Source: Petrolisthes cinctipes
Taxonomy: Eukaryota; Arthropoda; Malacostraca; Decapoda; Porcellanidae
DNA length: 64,000 bases
Reading direction: 5' to 3'
Assembly: GCA_033782935.1 (NCBI GenBank)
Contig: JAWQEG010001238.1
Span: 1-64,000, forward strand
Shown: positions 31,191 through 42,089 of the stretch, one piece after another
Layout of the letters: every line of letters begins with the position of its first letter
Numbering within the stretch: position 1 is the first letter of the stretch
Translations under genes and position numbers: made by a program
Notes under the pieces: model-generated
What the model was told of the DNA's origin: nothing
Database searches by the model: none
Seen by the model: only the letters and a program-made list of their open reading frames with translations

Positions 31191-32640
31191 CTGTAAAATA
31201 AAAAAAGAAAATATACTGTACATTACTAACCAACACAGGCAAAGGTTGTCTTGGCACCCTCCTGTTGCCTAGCCTCCGTTCGTTGTTCCCGCCCACCCAC
31301 ACACACCCTCACCCGCCGAGAGGGCTCCCACCCTGCCTTGCCAGCTTCGTGGGTTAATACACTCATATACTAACTTACGTGGGCTTTGCTCGTCGACTGG
31401 TGGTAGTGATGTGCCAGAAATATACCTTGAACACACCCCTGTACATGCTGATTCCGAATGTTTGTAATTTTGCTGTGCTTTATTGTACACTCAACCCTCG
31501 ACTTCCCTGACCTGTTTCCAGGATTTTTTTTTTACTAGACAATTTTTTTCATTCCTGTACAAGTCCAGGAACCAGAGGGGAAATCCAGCCCAACAAATGT
31601 TTACATTAATTTAGTATGGTTGTTCCATTCCATTCCCCTGTTTATTGTCCAAGATTAATGGCAGCAAGTCACCAACACTCTAGTCAGTACTCAGTAGACA
31701 CTCCCGGGCCTAGTTTTGTTCCGTCAGTTGCACAACATGAACTGGATGTGCAAGTCCTCACCTCATCAATGAAATATCTTACCATTTTCGTTATGTACAG
31801 TGGCAGGTGGAAATTCTCATTGCCCACAATGGTAAACGAAATATTAATTCCAAACAGTTTCGACGACAGCTGTAGTCTTCTTCAGTGGGAATACAGATTA
31901 TCCCCTACAAACTGCAATTCCTGGGCCCCTTCTGTCCCCCAACCGCAAAACCTGGCTAATTTTTAATGTTTCACAGAGGTAAAAAAAAAAATTCTTTTGG
32001 CTTTGTAGAGATTCATTTTAGACACCAGAATCTGAAATTTAATGTCTCAAAATGAAAACTGGTTTGCGTACAATTAAGAGCGCGTCAGAATCAGAGAAAA
32101 AAAATCCCAGTATAACCCGCCAGAGAGAAAAGAACACGAGCAAGAGTAATTTCCTCATTAAAATTCCACAGAAAACATTAGCGGGACGACTATTTTAGTT
32201 AAGAATCCATAGGAAAACTACCAAATATGACGAAATAATCGTTTTCAAGGCAAAAAAATATATATAATGGCATCATTTACGTATTTGTGCGTAAATATAT
32301 TATACTCGCCTGAATTGTACATGAAAACAAAAAATTCTGAAAATAATGAACTTATGTTATGTGCTTATAAGGCAGAAGCCCAAACAAAACCAGTGTTACC
32401 AATGAAGTGGCTAGATATAGCCCATGTAGCTTTTTATCACCCCCCTACGATCGGCAGTCATCGGCTTCTGGTCCACGAGGACAATGACTGCTGATCGGCT
32501 GCTTTCGGTCTTTAGGGGTCAAAAGTGATACATCTATTGCTTACGAGTGATTTTATATACAATAGTGATCCGTACCTACCTCACCTTACCTTTGTCCTTC
32601 TTGTTCTTTTGGGGGAGGGAGGGTACTGTATTGAATAGCA
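31191..32640. other. Intron 9 of the THAP gene
   Basis: No gene seen. At 32447-32500 there is a small hairpin (GATCGGCAGTCAT paired with ATGACTGCTGATC), followed by GGTCTTTAGGGGTC, a word that recurs as its complement at 33845. Confidence 0.4.
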
Positions 32641-32924
32641 AGCACTCTTGTCATATACAACATACGCATTCCGGCTCTCACCTGTTGCCGCCAACAGCAC
32701 CTGCTCGCGCAGCCTGAGCCTCACCTCGCGCCGGCAGCAGCTCCAGCTGGACACACCAGTGACACCACCTCCTGTCTGCTCCAGCCCACTATGCTCCAGT
32801 TCCAGCCTGCTGCCCTCTACAGCCTACAAGCAGTTCACCACTACCTGCCTGCTGCTATACTCTACGGCCTACCAGGCGACCACCACTACTTGCCTGCTGC
32901 TCACCTAGCCTCCGCTACCAACGC

Positions 32925-33352
32925 CGCTTTTTTTTTTTCTTTTACCTCGACCTCGGGACTGTAGGCTGACAGTAGCCCGTGACTCTTGCAAGGCCCCGAG
33001 ATTATTGGGTGTCGTACCAGATGAGACAGTGGAGCTTTCGTGGTGATGTTGGTACTGTAGCTTCTCTTCTGCCCCACTAGATGACCACACCTTATTTATA
33101 CACGTCACTATTAAAAGAGAGCAGCTACACCGTCACTCACAGCATCCTGGAATATGGTCGGGCATCTTCTATGTTGAGAGTTGACGACGATGTAGAGGGT
33201 ATTTTCTTGATGTGTCGGCGTAACCAGGATAATTGACGAACAGCTGGACCCATCAGTTCACCTCTGAAAAATCCCAGACGTTTCTCGTGGACTCGAACCA
33301 AGGCCCTTGCCATTCGCAGTCCGTCTCTTTATCCACTCTGCCACAGCCTCCT
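32925..33352 (-). mobile_element. tRNA-derived SINE, copy 1
   Basis: On the - strand it opens with a tRNA-like head: GTGGCAGAGTGGATAA (A box) and CCTTGGTTCGAGTCCACG (B box), about 45 bp apart as in a pol III promoter. A body of about 300 bp follows and the element ends in an A-rich tail (T/C run at 32926-32945 on +). The body is shared with 43.96-44.28 kb. GC-rich CAGCTCC repeats left of it are unrelated. Confidence 0.75.
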
Positions 33353-34119
33353 CCCCATCACTGCTACCTGCCTCCTGCAGTGCACATACCTGCTCACTGA
33401 AGTGCCTACCTGCAGCCACCGTACCTACCCAGCAGCCCAGCCTACTCTAGTACTCGCTACCCACACTTACCTTAACCCCGGCTCCCTGGAGTCTAGAGAA
33501 AAGAGTGTATCACACAATACAACACCCTGTATAGACATACCCAATAACCCCAGTGTAATTCCTTGTGAGTTTGGAGCACCCCCAGGTAGTAACCGCCTAC
33601 AGAGATGTTACAACAGAACAGAACATTATGTTGAATGTACAGTGTTATATAAACATTTTATGATAGAGTATTTATATCAAACCCTCTTTGGTTTGTTGTT
33701 TATGTTTTATGGAGTGGTATAGTGTGTGGTAAAAGTTTGGAGTGGCTAGTGAATATTGGCAATTGCCACGCCGAGTTGGGTAAACGGATGAGTGGAATGT
33801 GCCGCCGGACTTTCTTGACTCCCAGACAGATGCTCATCATATTAACCCCTAAAGACCGCATTTCTCTCACCTCTCCTTTCTCCACAGCCGAAATTCAGGG
33901 TCAAAAAATGTAGTAAATCCGATTTCTAATTTGCTAATACAGTTTTAATGATCTTCAATTTACACACCAGAATATGTGTCAATAGTTACCTAACACTGTA
34001 GTGTCAACAAACTCTATAGCATATCAGAGAGTGTGCCAGCATTCTGTGATGGTGGTGGAAAGGGAGGAGAAAGGAGGAAACACCACCACCCTCAACTCAA
34101 GGCTGATCTGCCCAGGGGG
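33353..34119. other. Intron 9, no gene seen
   Basis: CT-rich start, then AT-rich sequence. A word TTAACCCCTAAAGACCGC at 33844 resembles TTAACCCCTTAAGACCGC at 42044 and may mark ends of an unidentified element. Confidence 0.35.
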
Positions 34120-34970
34120 CTGACTTTATTCTCTGTGAATATTAGTCATCCTCCACAGGGCTAGAATAAAGATTGTTGTAGGATCTGGTTACTTTCTAGT
34201 AAATTTGACAAGATCTGCCCACATGGATTAAAAATCCATGCGAGGTGTACTGCAACCGGAGGATCTTTTTTTTTTTTTTTTTCACTGCTGTGTGGACCGC
34301 CAGCACACAGGGGGTGCATTTCCCTTCGCATGCAGCAGTGCAAACTCCCTTCCCTTATGGTCCCTTCAGGGCTGGTCTCATGGAAGGTGCGGCCCCACTT
34401 GTAGCTCTTGTGGTAACATGGACTTGGGCTCACAGCACTGGCTGTGGGATCAAAGACCTTCTCCCCAATCTCCCTAGCGGTTGGTGGCCCCCAGACTCCT
34501 TGGTCCAGGAAGCTCTGGTCCCATTTCCCTGGGATGTGCTTCGGTAGCCCAGGGCCCGTATTCAAAAATGCAAAGCTCAGTCTTAACTTAAAATTTTGTT
34601 CGTAAGCATTCATTCATGGCGAGGACTAGTACCCGACACTGCTTTGAATTCATTCCAACAGCTCATACAAATAGAATAGCAAAACCATTTACTGCTTTGA
34701 AATGAACCTGAAGCAATATGGTGAGGTCAGAAATGCAAACATACGAACAAGTCCAAACTCTAAGATGTCTTGCGAATACCGGCCCTGGCATATAGGGCCA
34801 GCCCCTCTTTTATTTTAATTTGTTTTTTCACTGCGACTAGAGTGTACCAGGGGTCTGTGGGGCAGGAGGCCATTCTGCCCTGGGAGAACATCAACAACAA
34901 CAACTCGAGGCTGATAAGTGCATTATGGGTAGGAGGTGGGGTCAGCCTCGGTGGTAGACCCCAAGGTTGT
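34120..34970 (+). repeat. Dispersed repeat R3, copy A
   Basis: From GGGCTGACTTTATTCTCTGT to GGGAGAACATCAACAACAAC it matches, inverted, 47.56-48.49 kb at high identity, apart from insertions in each copy. Contains poly-T at 34265-34282. Confidence 0.85.
34552..34785. mobile_element. MITE nested in repeat R3
   Basis: A ~234 bp insertion absent from copy B. Its ends are GGGCCCGTATTC and GAATACCGGCCC, a 12-13 bp inverted repeat, and weaker inverted similarity (TTGTTCGTA on both sides) extends about 60 bp inwards. CCAGG/CCTGG at the edges may be the target duplication. Superfamily not certain. Confidence 0.75.
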
Positions 34971-35224
34971 CAATGGTCCAATATACACTTCCCTCTCTAC
35001 TACAGGACCAAAACTAACCAATGCCAATAGTTGTTTGGCTAATTGTTGGGCATCCCTTTTTCTCTCACTGCTCCAGAATTCTAGCTTCTAGAACTTTATG
35101 GTGTAATAGAAAATTGCCAGATTTCTGAATTCTCAGTCCTTAGAAGTTTATCCGAGAATTCGAAGGTCGAGTATCAAGACTAGCCAACCTTCATCTGACC
35201 CTAAGAAATATAAATAAATGTTAC

Positions 35225-36550
35225 CTTTGTGACGCTGAGGAGAAACAATGGTGACATCTGACAGAAGTTTGCCGATACTTGCATCTATCTGCGTAGTCGT
35301 CGATTCCTGTGTTGCCTTTATTATCGTCGGTACAGCAGGGTCTGAATTCTGAACCGGCGATATAGGGAGGGCAACCCAACGTACGTTCTGGGTTCTTTTC
35401 TTTTTTGGCTGTTGCACATTATGGGTTATAATATCCTTTGCACATTCTACAGCTTGGGTTATTTTTTGTGCACATTTTATATTTTGGGTTGTTCTGTTTT
35501 TTTCATAGTCTACATTTTGGCTCATTATATTTTTTGGCCGTTGTCCATCATGGGTCATACTATTTTTTCCACATTTTACATTTTGGACCAATATGTTTTT
35601 TGCAAATTGTTCATTTTGGACCCTCACATTCTTTGCACATTCTACATTTTGGGTTATTATATTTTCTGAGCAATTTATATCACTTTTGCCTCCAGGGCAA
35701 ACTTTATAAACTTTGACTCTCTCATTTCTTTTTTCAACAGCACCAAAAGTAAATAATGATGAATCTTGTAAAGTATCTTCTGAAATAACTTGTGGATTAT
35801 CTTGTACATCATCATGTGCAATATCTTCTGAAATATCTTGTGAATTCTTTTCTGAATTATCATGTAAACTATCTTCTGAAATCTCTTGTAAAGTATCTTG
35901 TGGAATATCTTGCAAATCACCTTGTGAAATATCTTGTATATCATCTTGTGAATCATCTTGTGAAGTAATTGTAACTCTTATGGGTTTTGGAGAGATATTT
36001 GAAATCATATTTGGAGTGATATTGTTCTGATTAGTAACTCTAAGTGTGTCATTAATGGCAAGGATAGAATCAAGAGTGTCTACAGTTGCCAGATTGGTAT
36101 TTATGATAAACTGATTCGTAACTGTTTGTGTCTGAGAGGCATCTTTAGTCTGATTAGTGGCTAAGGTTGTCTCACTGGTGTTTTCAGTGACTTGATTAGT
36201 CTGATTGGTGGTTAGGGTAATCTGATTGGCATTTGGAGATGTCTGATTAGTAAATGACCTAGACACAACTTTGGTTATCTGATTGGAGTTTGGGGAAGTC
36301 TGATTAGTGGCTCCTTTGACTATCTGATTGGTTGGTGAGGATGTCTGATTATTGGCTAGTGAAGTCTGAATAGTGGCTCTGTGTGTCTGAATAGTTGAAA
36401 CAGAGGGGGTTGGGGAAATGGAGGAAACAGAGGGAAAATAGGAAATAGAGGAGTCGGAGGAAACGGCTAACTTTTCTGGAGGCTTTGAAGGCTGCTGGAA
36501 ACTTGCCAGGATCTTTTTACACTGTGCTGATGATATGGTTTGGTTCCCAC
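35225..36550 (-). CDS. THAP / P-element-like gene, exon 9
   Basis: 1326 nt, phase 1 at both ends; acceptor AATATTTTCAG, donor CACAAAG before GTAACA. It encodes 442 residues of low complexity in three blocks. First is a Thr/Asn/Gln/Ser-rich block with the repeat TNQTSPNxNQIT. Second is an acidic Gln/Asp/Ser block with units such as DDSQDDIQDISQ. Third is a block of 13-residue units such as VECAKNIITQN, each with a Cys or its replacement. The exon ends with a more ordered piece, VRWVALPISPV. No enzymatic domain is seen; it looks like a flexible linker between the THAP finger and the C-terminal part. Confidence 0.82.
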
Positions 36551-36559
36551 CTGAAAATA

Positions 36560-36830
36560 TTAAAACAATATTAATACAATGAGTAATACTGCTACTACTA
36601 CTAATAATAATATTATAAAACTAATAAAAATAACAACTGTATTAAAATGAGAAATAATACCAATAATATTATAAAAAATACATACATATATATACCAGGC
36701 CTTCATCTTCACGCTGGAGGTAACCCCATCACCTCGCACACCCTCCAAAACACAAACTCCCAAACATAGAACTCCCCCCCCCCCTCTCACATACACACAC
36801 TCCACATCTCAACTCCCCAATCCAGGCACA
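36560..36830. other. Intron 8, AT-rich; no feature seen
   Basis: AAT-rich stretch, then a C-rich tract at 36769-36790. Confidence 0.4.
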
Positions 36831-36835
36831 CAAAC

Positions 36836-37380
36836 ACTTGCTGCAGCCTCCACAAACCCACACCATCCACTACACTACATGGCACAACACCCACACATGC
36901 CAAGGAACATCAAAACAACACCCAGTACACGATACCATACACAAATACTATCATCTCTTACACCCTGCCCACCCCAAACCAATCTCCAAAAACGCATCCA
37001 TACTCAAATCACTCATCAGTCCATCCAAACACTCAGCTGCATGCACGACCTCCTGACATCCACCCATCCGAATCCTCCCTTCCCCGTGAGGACAGAGTCC
37101 ACCTGGCCAGGCTGCAGTGTGGCCACCACCCGGCCCTTCTGACATATCAGAAGAGGCTGGATGGAGCCATTGCGGATGCCTGTCCGGGATGCAACACAGC
37201 ACCCCATTCTATTAAACACATTATTGAAGACTGCAACGCACACAACCACACTCGCCAACAACACAACATACACTCTCTGAGGGCACTGTGGGAAAGCCCA
37301 GTTCAGGCCATGACCTTCCTCAGGAGCTCGGGGCTGCTCGGCCAGACAGCTTGAGGAACTTCAACAACAACTCCCCCAAT
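36836..37380 (+). pseudogene. Jockey-type LINE 3' end
   Basis: Frames in sequence give HTQITHQSIQTLS, then after a shift VHLARLQCGHHPALLTYQKR, CPGCNTAPHSIKHIIEDC and LRALWESPVQAMTFLRSSGL before a stop. The CX2C...H...C motif and the closing L-R-x-L-W-x-x-P helix are the usual C-terminus of jockey/CR1-like ORF2. After the stop comes GGAACTTCAACAACAACTCC, a (CAA)n tail. 5' truncated, as is usual for LINE insertions. Confidence 0.8.
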
Positions 37381-37863
37381 CCCTATTGGAGGAGGGAGCA
37401 GCCCCCACAGCACAACCACATCTCCTTGTTGGACTACAAGGGGTACAGCTACGTTTGCATCCATAGCAAGGCCCAACAGCAAAAGCTGGATTACCCTAGA
37501 GACCCTACAGAAAGAGAGACTGGACAGCCAACATTTTCTGCTGCTCGCTAATTGGTTGATTTCACATGTGCCATTTTGGTTCTGCCGCCAAAATGATCGC
37601 CTACGGATTCGTCACAGCAAATATGTCGCCACATACTGAAGAATGTGACTAATTGCCTAAAATAATATACTTTTAATTAATTGATATACTCTTTATTAGA
37701 AAAACTGAAGATTTATGTCATATAACAATCTTTACACATCTTTGTATATGACTGCTTATGTAAAAACTGCCATCGGTGTCGAATGGCAATGTTGACGAAT
37801 CAGACTAGTAGCTGGTGCTAAATGTGGTGTGTTGGTGTTGTGTTACTGGTGTTTTTTTTGTAG

Positions 37864-38021
37864 AAAATATGGTTGGTTGTTCTGCATATGGATGTCAGAA
37901 CAAAGATGGACCTCATATGTGTCTGTTCCAGTTCCCAAGAGATCCAAAGAGAAGAAAAATTTGGGAAAACAAGGTCTGAAGAGTGAACTGGTCTGCCAAC
38001 GACAATCACAGACTTTGCCAA
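37864..38021 (+). pseudogene. Second THAP domain fragment, opposite strand
   Basis: After an acceptor-like TTTTTTTTGTAG comes MVGCSAYGCQNKDGPHMC, then LFQFPRDPKRRKIWENKV, stop, RVNWSANDNHRLCQ and a donor-like GTTAGT. C-x4-C, the F-P-x-D-P-x-x-R-x-x-W stretch and a final Cys are the first half of a THAP zinc finger. One TGA codon interrupts it (CGA to TGA would explain it). It is on the opposite strand within intron 8 of the THAP gene. It may be a relic of a P-element-like transposon or of another THAP gene. Confidence 0.75.
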
Positions 38022-38167
38022 GTTAGTATATTCATTTTATTTGTAGTTTATCCATTAATATACCAATTTGCCATGCTTTAATATACACAGGAGACAAAAT
38101 GAAGGAAAATGGATATCTTCATAAATAATGTGGAAGTAAAGAATAAATAATGTGGAAGCCAAGTAAT

Positions 38168-38503
38168 TTTTTTTTTTTTTTTTTTTTTTATGTTCCGACA
38201 CTGGACATAGGCTTCATCAAGCCCGTTACCGTGGCCCAGGTCAACTGCTACTCACATACATACACACGTCACGACTTCCGAACTGGTACCCAGCCACAGA
38301 GGAAGGGAAGTGAGGGTAATTCCCAAATACTGCAGCTACTATGGTACCAGCGAGGGTGTTTTACGATGTTCGGTGGCCTAATAGTTAGTGCCTCAAACTC
38401 AAATCGGGAGAGTAAATATTATCAGGCCATCACCTGAGAGGATCGATCTCCCGACCTCTAGGTTACGAGTCCAGAACACTAACCACTCGGCCACCTCCCC
38501 TAC
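38168..38503 (-). mobile_element. tRNA-derived SINE, second family
   Basis: The - strand starts GGAGGTGGCCGAGTGGTTAG (A box as in Leu/Ser tRNAs), then GGACTCGTAACCTAGAGGTC and GGGAGATCGATCC (B-box-like). A unique body of about 250 bp follows and the element ends in about 23 A residues (T run at 38168-38190 on +). No clear target duplication was found. Confidence 0.8.
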
Positions 38504-38657
38504 TAAATGCTAATGTGTAGCTGGAAATGCGGTATAATTCCATAATAAGAGTTCAACCTATGTTTTCCCAACTATCTTACCCTTTCATGGATATTTTAAT
38601 TATTCTATTCATGTATTACCATAATATTGTGTGAGAGAGAGAGAGAGAGAGACTTAC

Positions 38658-38783
38658 TTTTTGATAGAGGTTGTAGTAGCCCTTTGTCTTGTAAGGTTTG
38701 GAGTGAAGTTTTGTTAATAATCATGAACGTTCTCAGTTTGCCGTCCTTTGTCTTCACTGTGTGTCTTCGAATTGGTCCAGAAT
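38658..38783 (-). CDS. THAP / P-element-like gene, exon 8
   Basis: 126 nt; acceptor TTTCTTCCTAG, donor AAAA before GTAAGT; phases 1 to 1. It encodes SGPIRRHTVKTKDGKLRTF, MIINKTSLQTLQDKGLLQPL and SK. Basic first half; no domain recognised. Called because frame and phase fit both neighbours and both splice sites are good. An adjacent GA run lies just outside the donor. Confidence 0.72.
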
Positions 38784-38954
38784 CTAGGAAGAAAGAGGGA
38801 AAAGATCAATATTATTGCATTAAATCTGTATATAGGAAAAAAAAAAAACAAGTGTACACTCGGATACCGTAGTCCGTAGCCCACCTGAGTTGAAGCTCGA
38901 GAACTGTAGCAGGCGGTTTCTAGACGACAGCCCACCCAAAGCCTCCATTGATTC

Positions 38955-39553
38955 GATATGTGTGTGTGTGTGTGTGTGTGTGTACCCTAGTGATGGTTTG
39001 GGTGGGCTATCATCCAGAAATCACCAGCTTCAGGTCTCGGGATTCAACTCAGCTGGGCTAAAGGCTATATGGTATCTGAATGTACATGTATATATATTTT
39101 TGTCTATGAATTAAATTAACATTATTGTTTTCAGATAAATAAGAAAGGAAAATAACATTACAGGGCTGTGTTTGCGGTGAAACGAAACGAAACATTATAA
39201 TTATATTGTGTTTGTATTGTAAAGAAAAAAAAAAATCTTTGGAATGGTCTGAAAAATATATAAAAGAATAAATCACATTCTTGGCTTGAAAAATAATATT
39301 CATTTGAATTTATATAAGAAAAAATAAAGATGTACTGTATTGTCCTAATTCTATATAAATAAGAAAATTTAATATCTTTGTATTCAGATATATAAGAAAA
39401 ACATTATTGTGTTCATACCATAAACACTAACATTATTATCTTGAACCTATTGACAGTATAAGAAAGGAACAGAATTTTTTTTTATTAGACTTTTGGTAGA
39501 CAAAAATAATGTCAGAATCCAATTGTATAGAGAATACTGTTTTTTATGTAAAT
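38955..39553. other. Intron 7, (GT)n and AT-rich sequence
   Basis: A GT run at about 38959-38983, then AT-rich sequence with repeated TATAAGAAA words at 39310-39470. No gene seen. Confidence 0.5.
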
Positions 39554-39660
39554 TGGAGAGCTACTGATTCCTCCAAAACAGGTCAGGAAACAACATACAT
39601 ATTCCCTTCTTAGTAACAATGAGGTGATTTCTTTCCTGACACAGGAACTACTTTGTTGGG
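39554..39660. repeat. Palindromic ~100 bp hairpin repeat, copy 5
   Basis: The left arm TGGAGAGCTACTGATTCCTC is clear and CAGGTCAGGAAAC continues it; the right arm (ATTTCTTTCCTGACACAGGA) is truncated. Confidence 0.6.
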
Positions 39661-39927
39661 GTGGGGGAGAGAGAGGGAGGGGGGGAGAGAGAGGGAGGGG
39701 GAGGGGGAGCGGGGGAGAGAGAGGGAGGGGGGGAGAGAGAGGGAGAGGGGGAGGGGGGGAGGGGAAGGGGAGAGAGAGTGAGTGAGTGAGTGAGTGTGAG
39801 AGTGAGTGAGTGAGAGTGAGTGTGTATGTGAGTGAGTGTGTGTGTGAGTGAGTGAGTGAGTGTGTGTGTGTGTGTGTGTGTGACAGGGGTATGTGTGTGT
39901 GTGAGAGAGAAAGAAAAGGGGGAAAGA

Positions 39928-39974
<47 letters not shown>

Positions 39975-40022
39975 TGAGAGAGAGAGAGAGTGTGTGTGTG
40001 AGACAGAGAGAGAGAGAGGGGG
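39660..40022. repeat. Compound microsatellite (GA/GGA, GT/GAGT, TA)
   Basis: Successive GGGGAGA units, GAGT/GTGT units, then a TA run at 39937-39970 and further GA. All long open frames over it are artefacts. Confidence 0.95.
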
Positions 40023-40153
40023 GAAAGAGAATTTAACCACAAGATATTCATTCATTCCTTAATAAAGCTGTACTGTACATTAAATATTAAACCAAGTAAA
40101 ATTAATATTGTTTTAAGAGTTTACTAATGAAAAAAAATTCACACACACACACG

Positions 40154-40838
40154 TACAGCTCCGGACAGATCAAGGGTTCACACTTCTTCCACCAGCGACT
40201 TGGTTTGGGCCTCGTCGGATCTGGCAACAGTTGCAGGTGGAGGGAGGGGGGATGTTAGTGGGAGAGGAGGAGAGAAATGTGGGCGGGGCTATATAGGAGG
40301 TAATGTGGGAGGGTAACGAATGATCAGATAGGGGAGACGTGTGTCAGGAGGAATGAATGAAACATGCACAGTGAACGGTATCAAATCACAAATAGTATAA
40401 AGCAGGGTTCTTCAAACTTTTTCAGTCGTAACCCAGTTTTTACTATGACATAATTCTCGAGACCCATATATTTTTATATATTTTTTTTATATATATAAAA
40501 AAATAAAATTATACATGTTTTTTATTATATAAGATATTTTTTTTTATAAAAATTTTTATATAAAAAAAAAATTATATAAAAAAATTTATATAAAAAAATT
40601 ATATAAAATTTTTTTTTATAAAAAAAAATTATATATAAAAATATTTATACAAATTTTTTTTTATATAATTTTTTTTATATAAATTTTTTTATATAAAATT
40701 TTGTTTATATAAAAAAATTATATAAATATTATTTTTGTTATATAAATTATATATTTTTTTTATATATAAAATTTATATAAATTTCTTTTATATAAATTTT
40801 TTATATAAAAAAAATATATAATTTTTTTTATAAAAACA

Positions 40839-40875
<37 letters not shown>

Positions 40876-41756
40876 ATAACAAAATTTATATACAAACATA
40901 TTTAAAAAAAATTATATAATTTTTTTTATATAATTTTTTATATATAAAAACATTTTTATATAAAAAAAATTTATATAAATTTTTTTGTTTTTATATAAAA
41001 AAAAAAATTATATAAATTTTTATTTTTATATAAATTTTTTTATATATATAATGCAGTATGCACTTCTTTAAACCCGGGTTCTTCAAACTACGGGTCCCGA
41101 ATTCCTCCAAACTGGGTTGCAGGCTCACAAAAATAAATACATGAATAAAATAGAATAATAATGTTCGTGACAATAAATTAAATATGAAGTTCATACATGA
41201 ATCCACCTAACATATTTTTATACTCGAATATTCATATTTAATAATCAATAAAACAAAATAATTGCACAAATATTATCCTTCTTGAGAGAGAATGAGAGAG
41301 AGGGAGGGAGGGGTAGGTGAGGCAGTGTTTATAATTCTGGTTAGAATGCCTTTTAATCATAAATATTACGTTTCAGTTTCTGGCCTTGTATTTTCTTAGG
41401 TTGATAATTCTAGTCATTTGTAAAAGATCTTTCTGTATGGGTCGCGAGAATGATGTCATAGTAAAAACTGGGTCACGATTGAAAAAGTTTGAAGAACCCT
41501 GCCTTAAACTATTGGTGATTCGATACCGTTCACAGTGTATGCTTCATTCATTCCTCCTGACACACGTCTCCCCTATCTGATCATTCATTACCCTCCCACA
41601 TTACCTCCTATATAGCCCCGCCCACATTTCTCTCCTCCTCTCCCACTAACATCCCCCCTCCCTCCACCTGCAACTGTTGCCAGATCCGATGAGGCCCAAA
41701 CCAAGTCGCTGTTGGATGGGGTGTGGACCCTTGATCTGTCCGGAGCTGTACATCAC
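40154..41756. repeat. Long inverted repeat, ~310 bp arms
   Basis: The left arm 40154-40470 and right arm 41440-41756 are reverse complements with about 93-95% identity by eye (both start GTACAGCTCCGGACAGATCA). The inner part of each arm, CAGGGTTCTTCAAACTTTTT then CA(G/A)TCGT(A/G)ACCCAG, looks like a hAT transposon end. Between the arms are ~630 bp of almost pure A/T and ~370 bp of ordinary sequence. Confidence 0.85.
40440..41065. repeat. Extremely A/T-rich degenerate tract
   Basis: TATATAAAA and TTTTTATATA words in irregular order with hardly any C or G. Confidence 0.95.
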
Positions 41757-41946
41757 AAATAACCATACACATACGTAATATAATAATAATTTCACACACA
41801 TAAGTATATACAGTATAATCTCTCACACACACATGTATATATAATCTCTCACACACACATAAACAGTACAAATTTATCATATACTGTACACACACAGACA
41901 AAACTCGTTCTCTCACACACACTCTTGCTCATACACACACACTTAC

Positions 41947-42018
41947 ATGTACGGTGAAGGAAGGTCTTGTGTTGTTTACATTTCTCACAATGACACGTTT
42001 TGCAACACGACGATATAT
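41947..42018 (-). CDS. THAP / P-element-like gene, exon 7 (Cys cluster)
   Basis: A 72 nt exon; acceptor AATATTTTTCAG, donor ACAT before GTAAGT; phases 1 to 1. It encodes ISSCCKTCHCEKCKQHKTF: five Cys and two His within 16 residues, spaced C-C-x2-C-H-C-x2-C-x2-H. This could be a small metal-binding motif. Too short for the usual ORF listing; called from its splice sites, phase and the Cys pattern. The family of the motif is not recognised. Confidence 0.65.
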
Positions 42019-42089
42019 CTGAAAAATATTATATAAAAGCTATTAACCCCTTAAGACCGCAAATATATCTCCATTTCTTGCTCCTCAAC

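Noticed and set aside
32648..32908. Coding exon in the GC-rich CAGCTCC region
   Set aside because: Ser/Thr/Cys/Leu-rich frame from short repeats; no splice support and no domain.
33289..33352. A functional tRNA gene
   Set aside because: Same reason: tRNA-like head of a SINE.
38440..38503. A functional tRNA gene
   Set aside because: Box A and a B-like box are present, but the cloverleaf is incomplete and the sequence runs on into a SINE body with poly-A.
39512..40062. Several open frames of 68-179 codons
   Set aside because: They arise from GA, GT and TA microsatellites.
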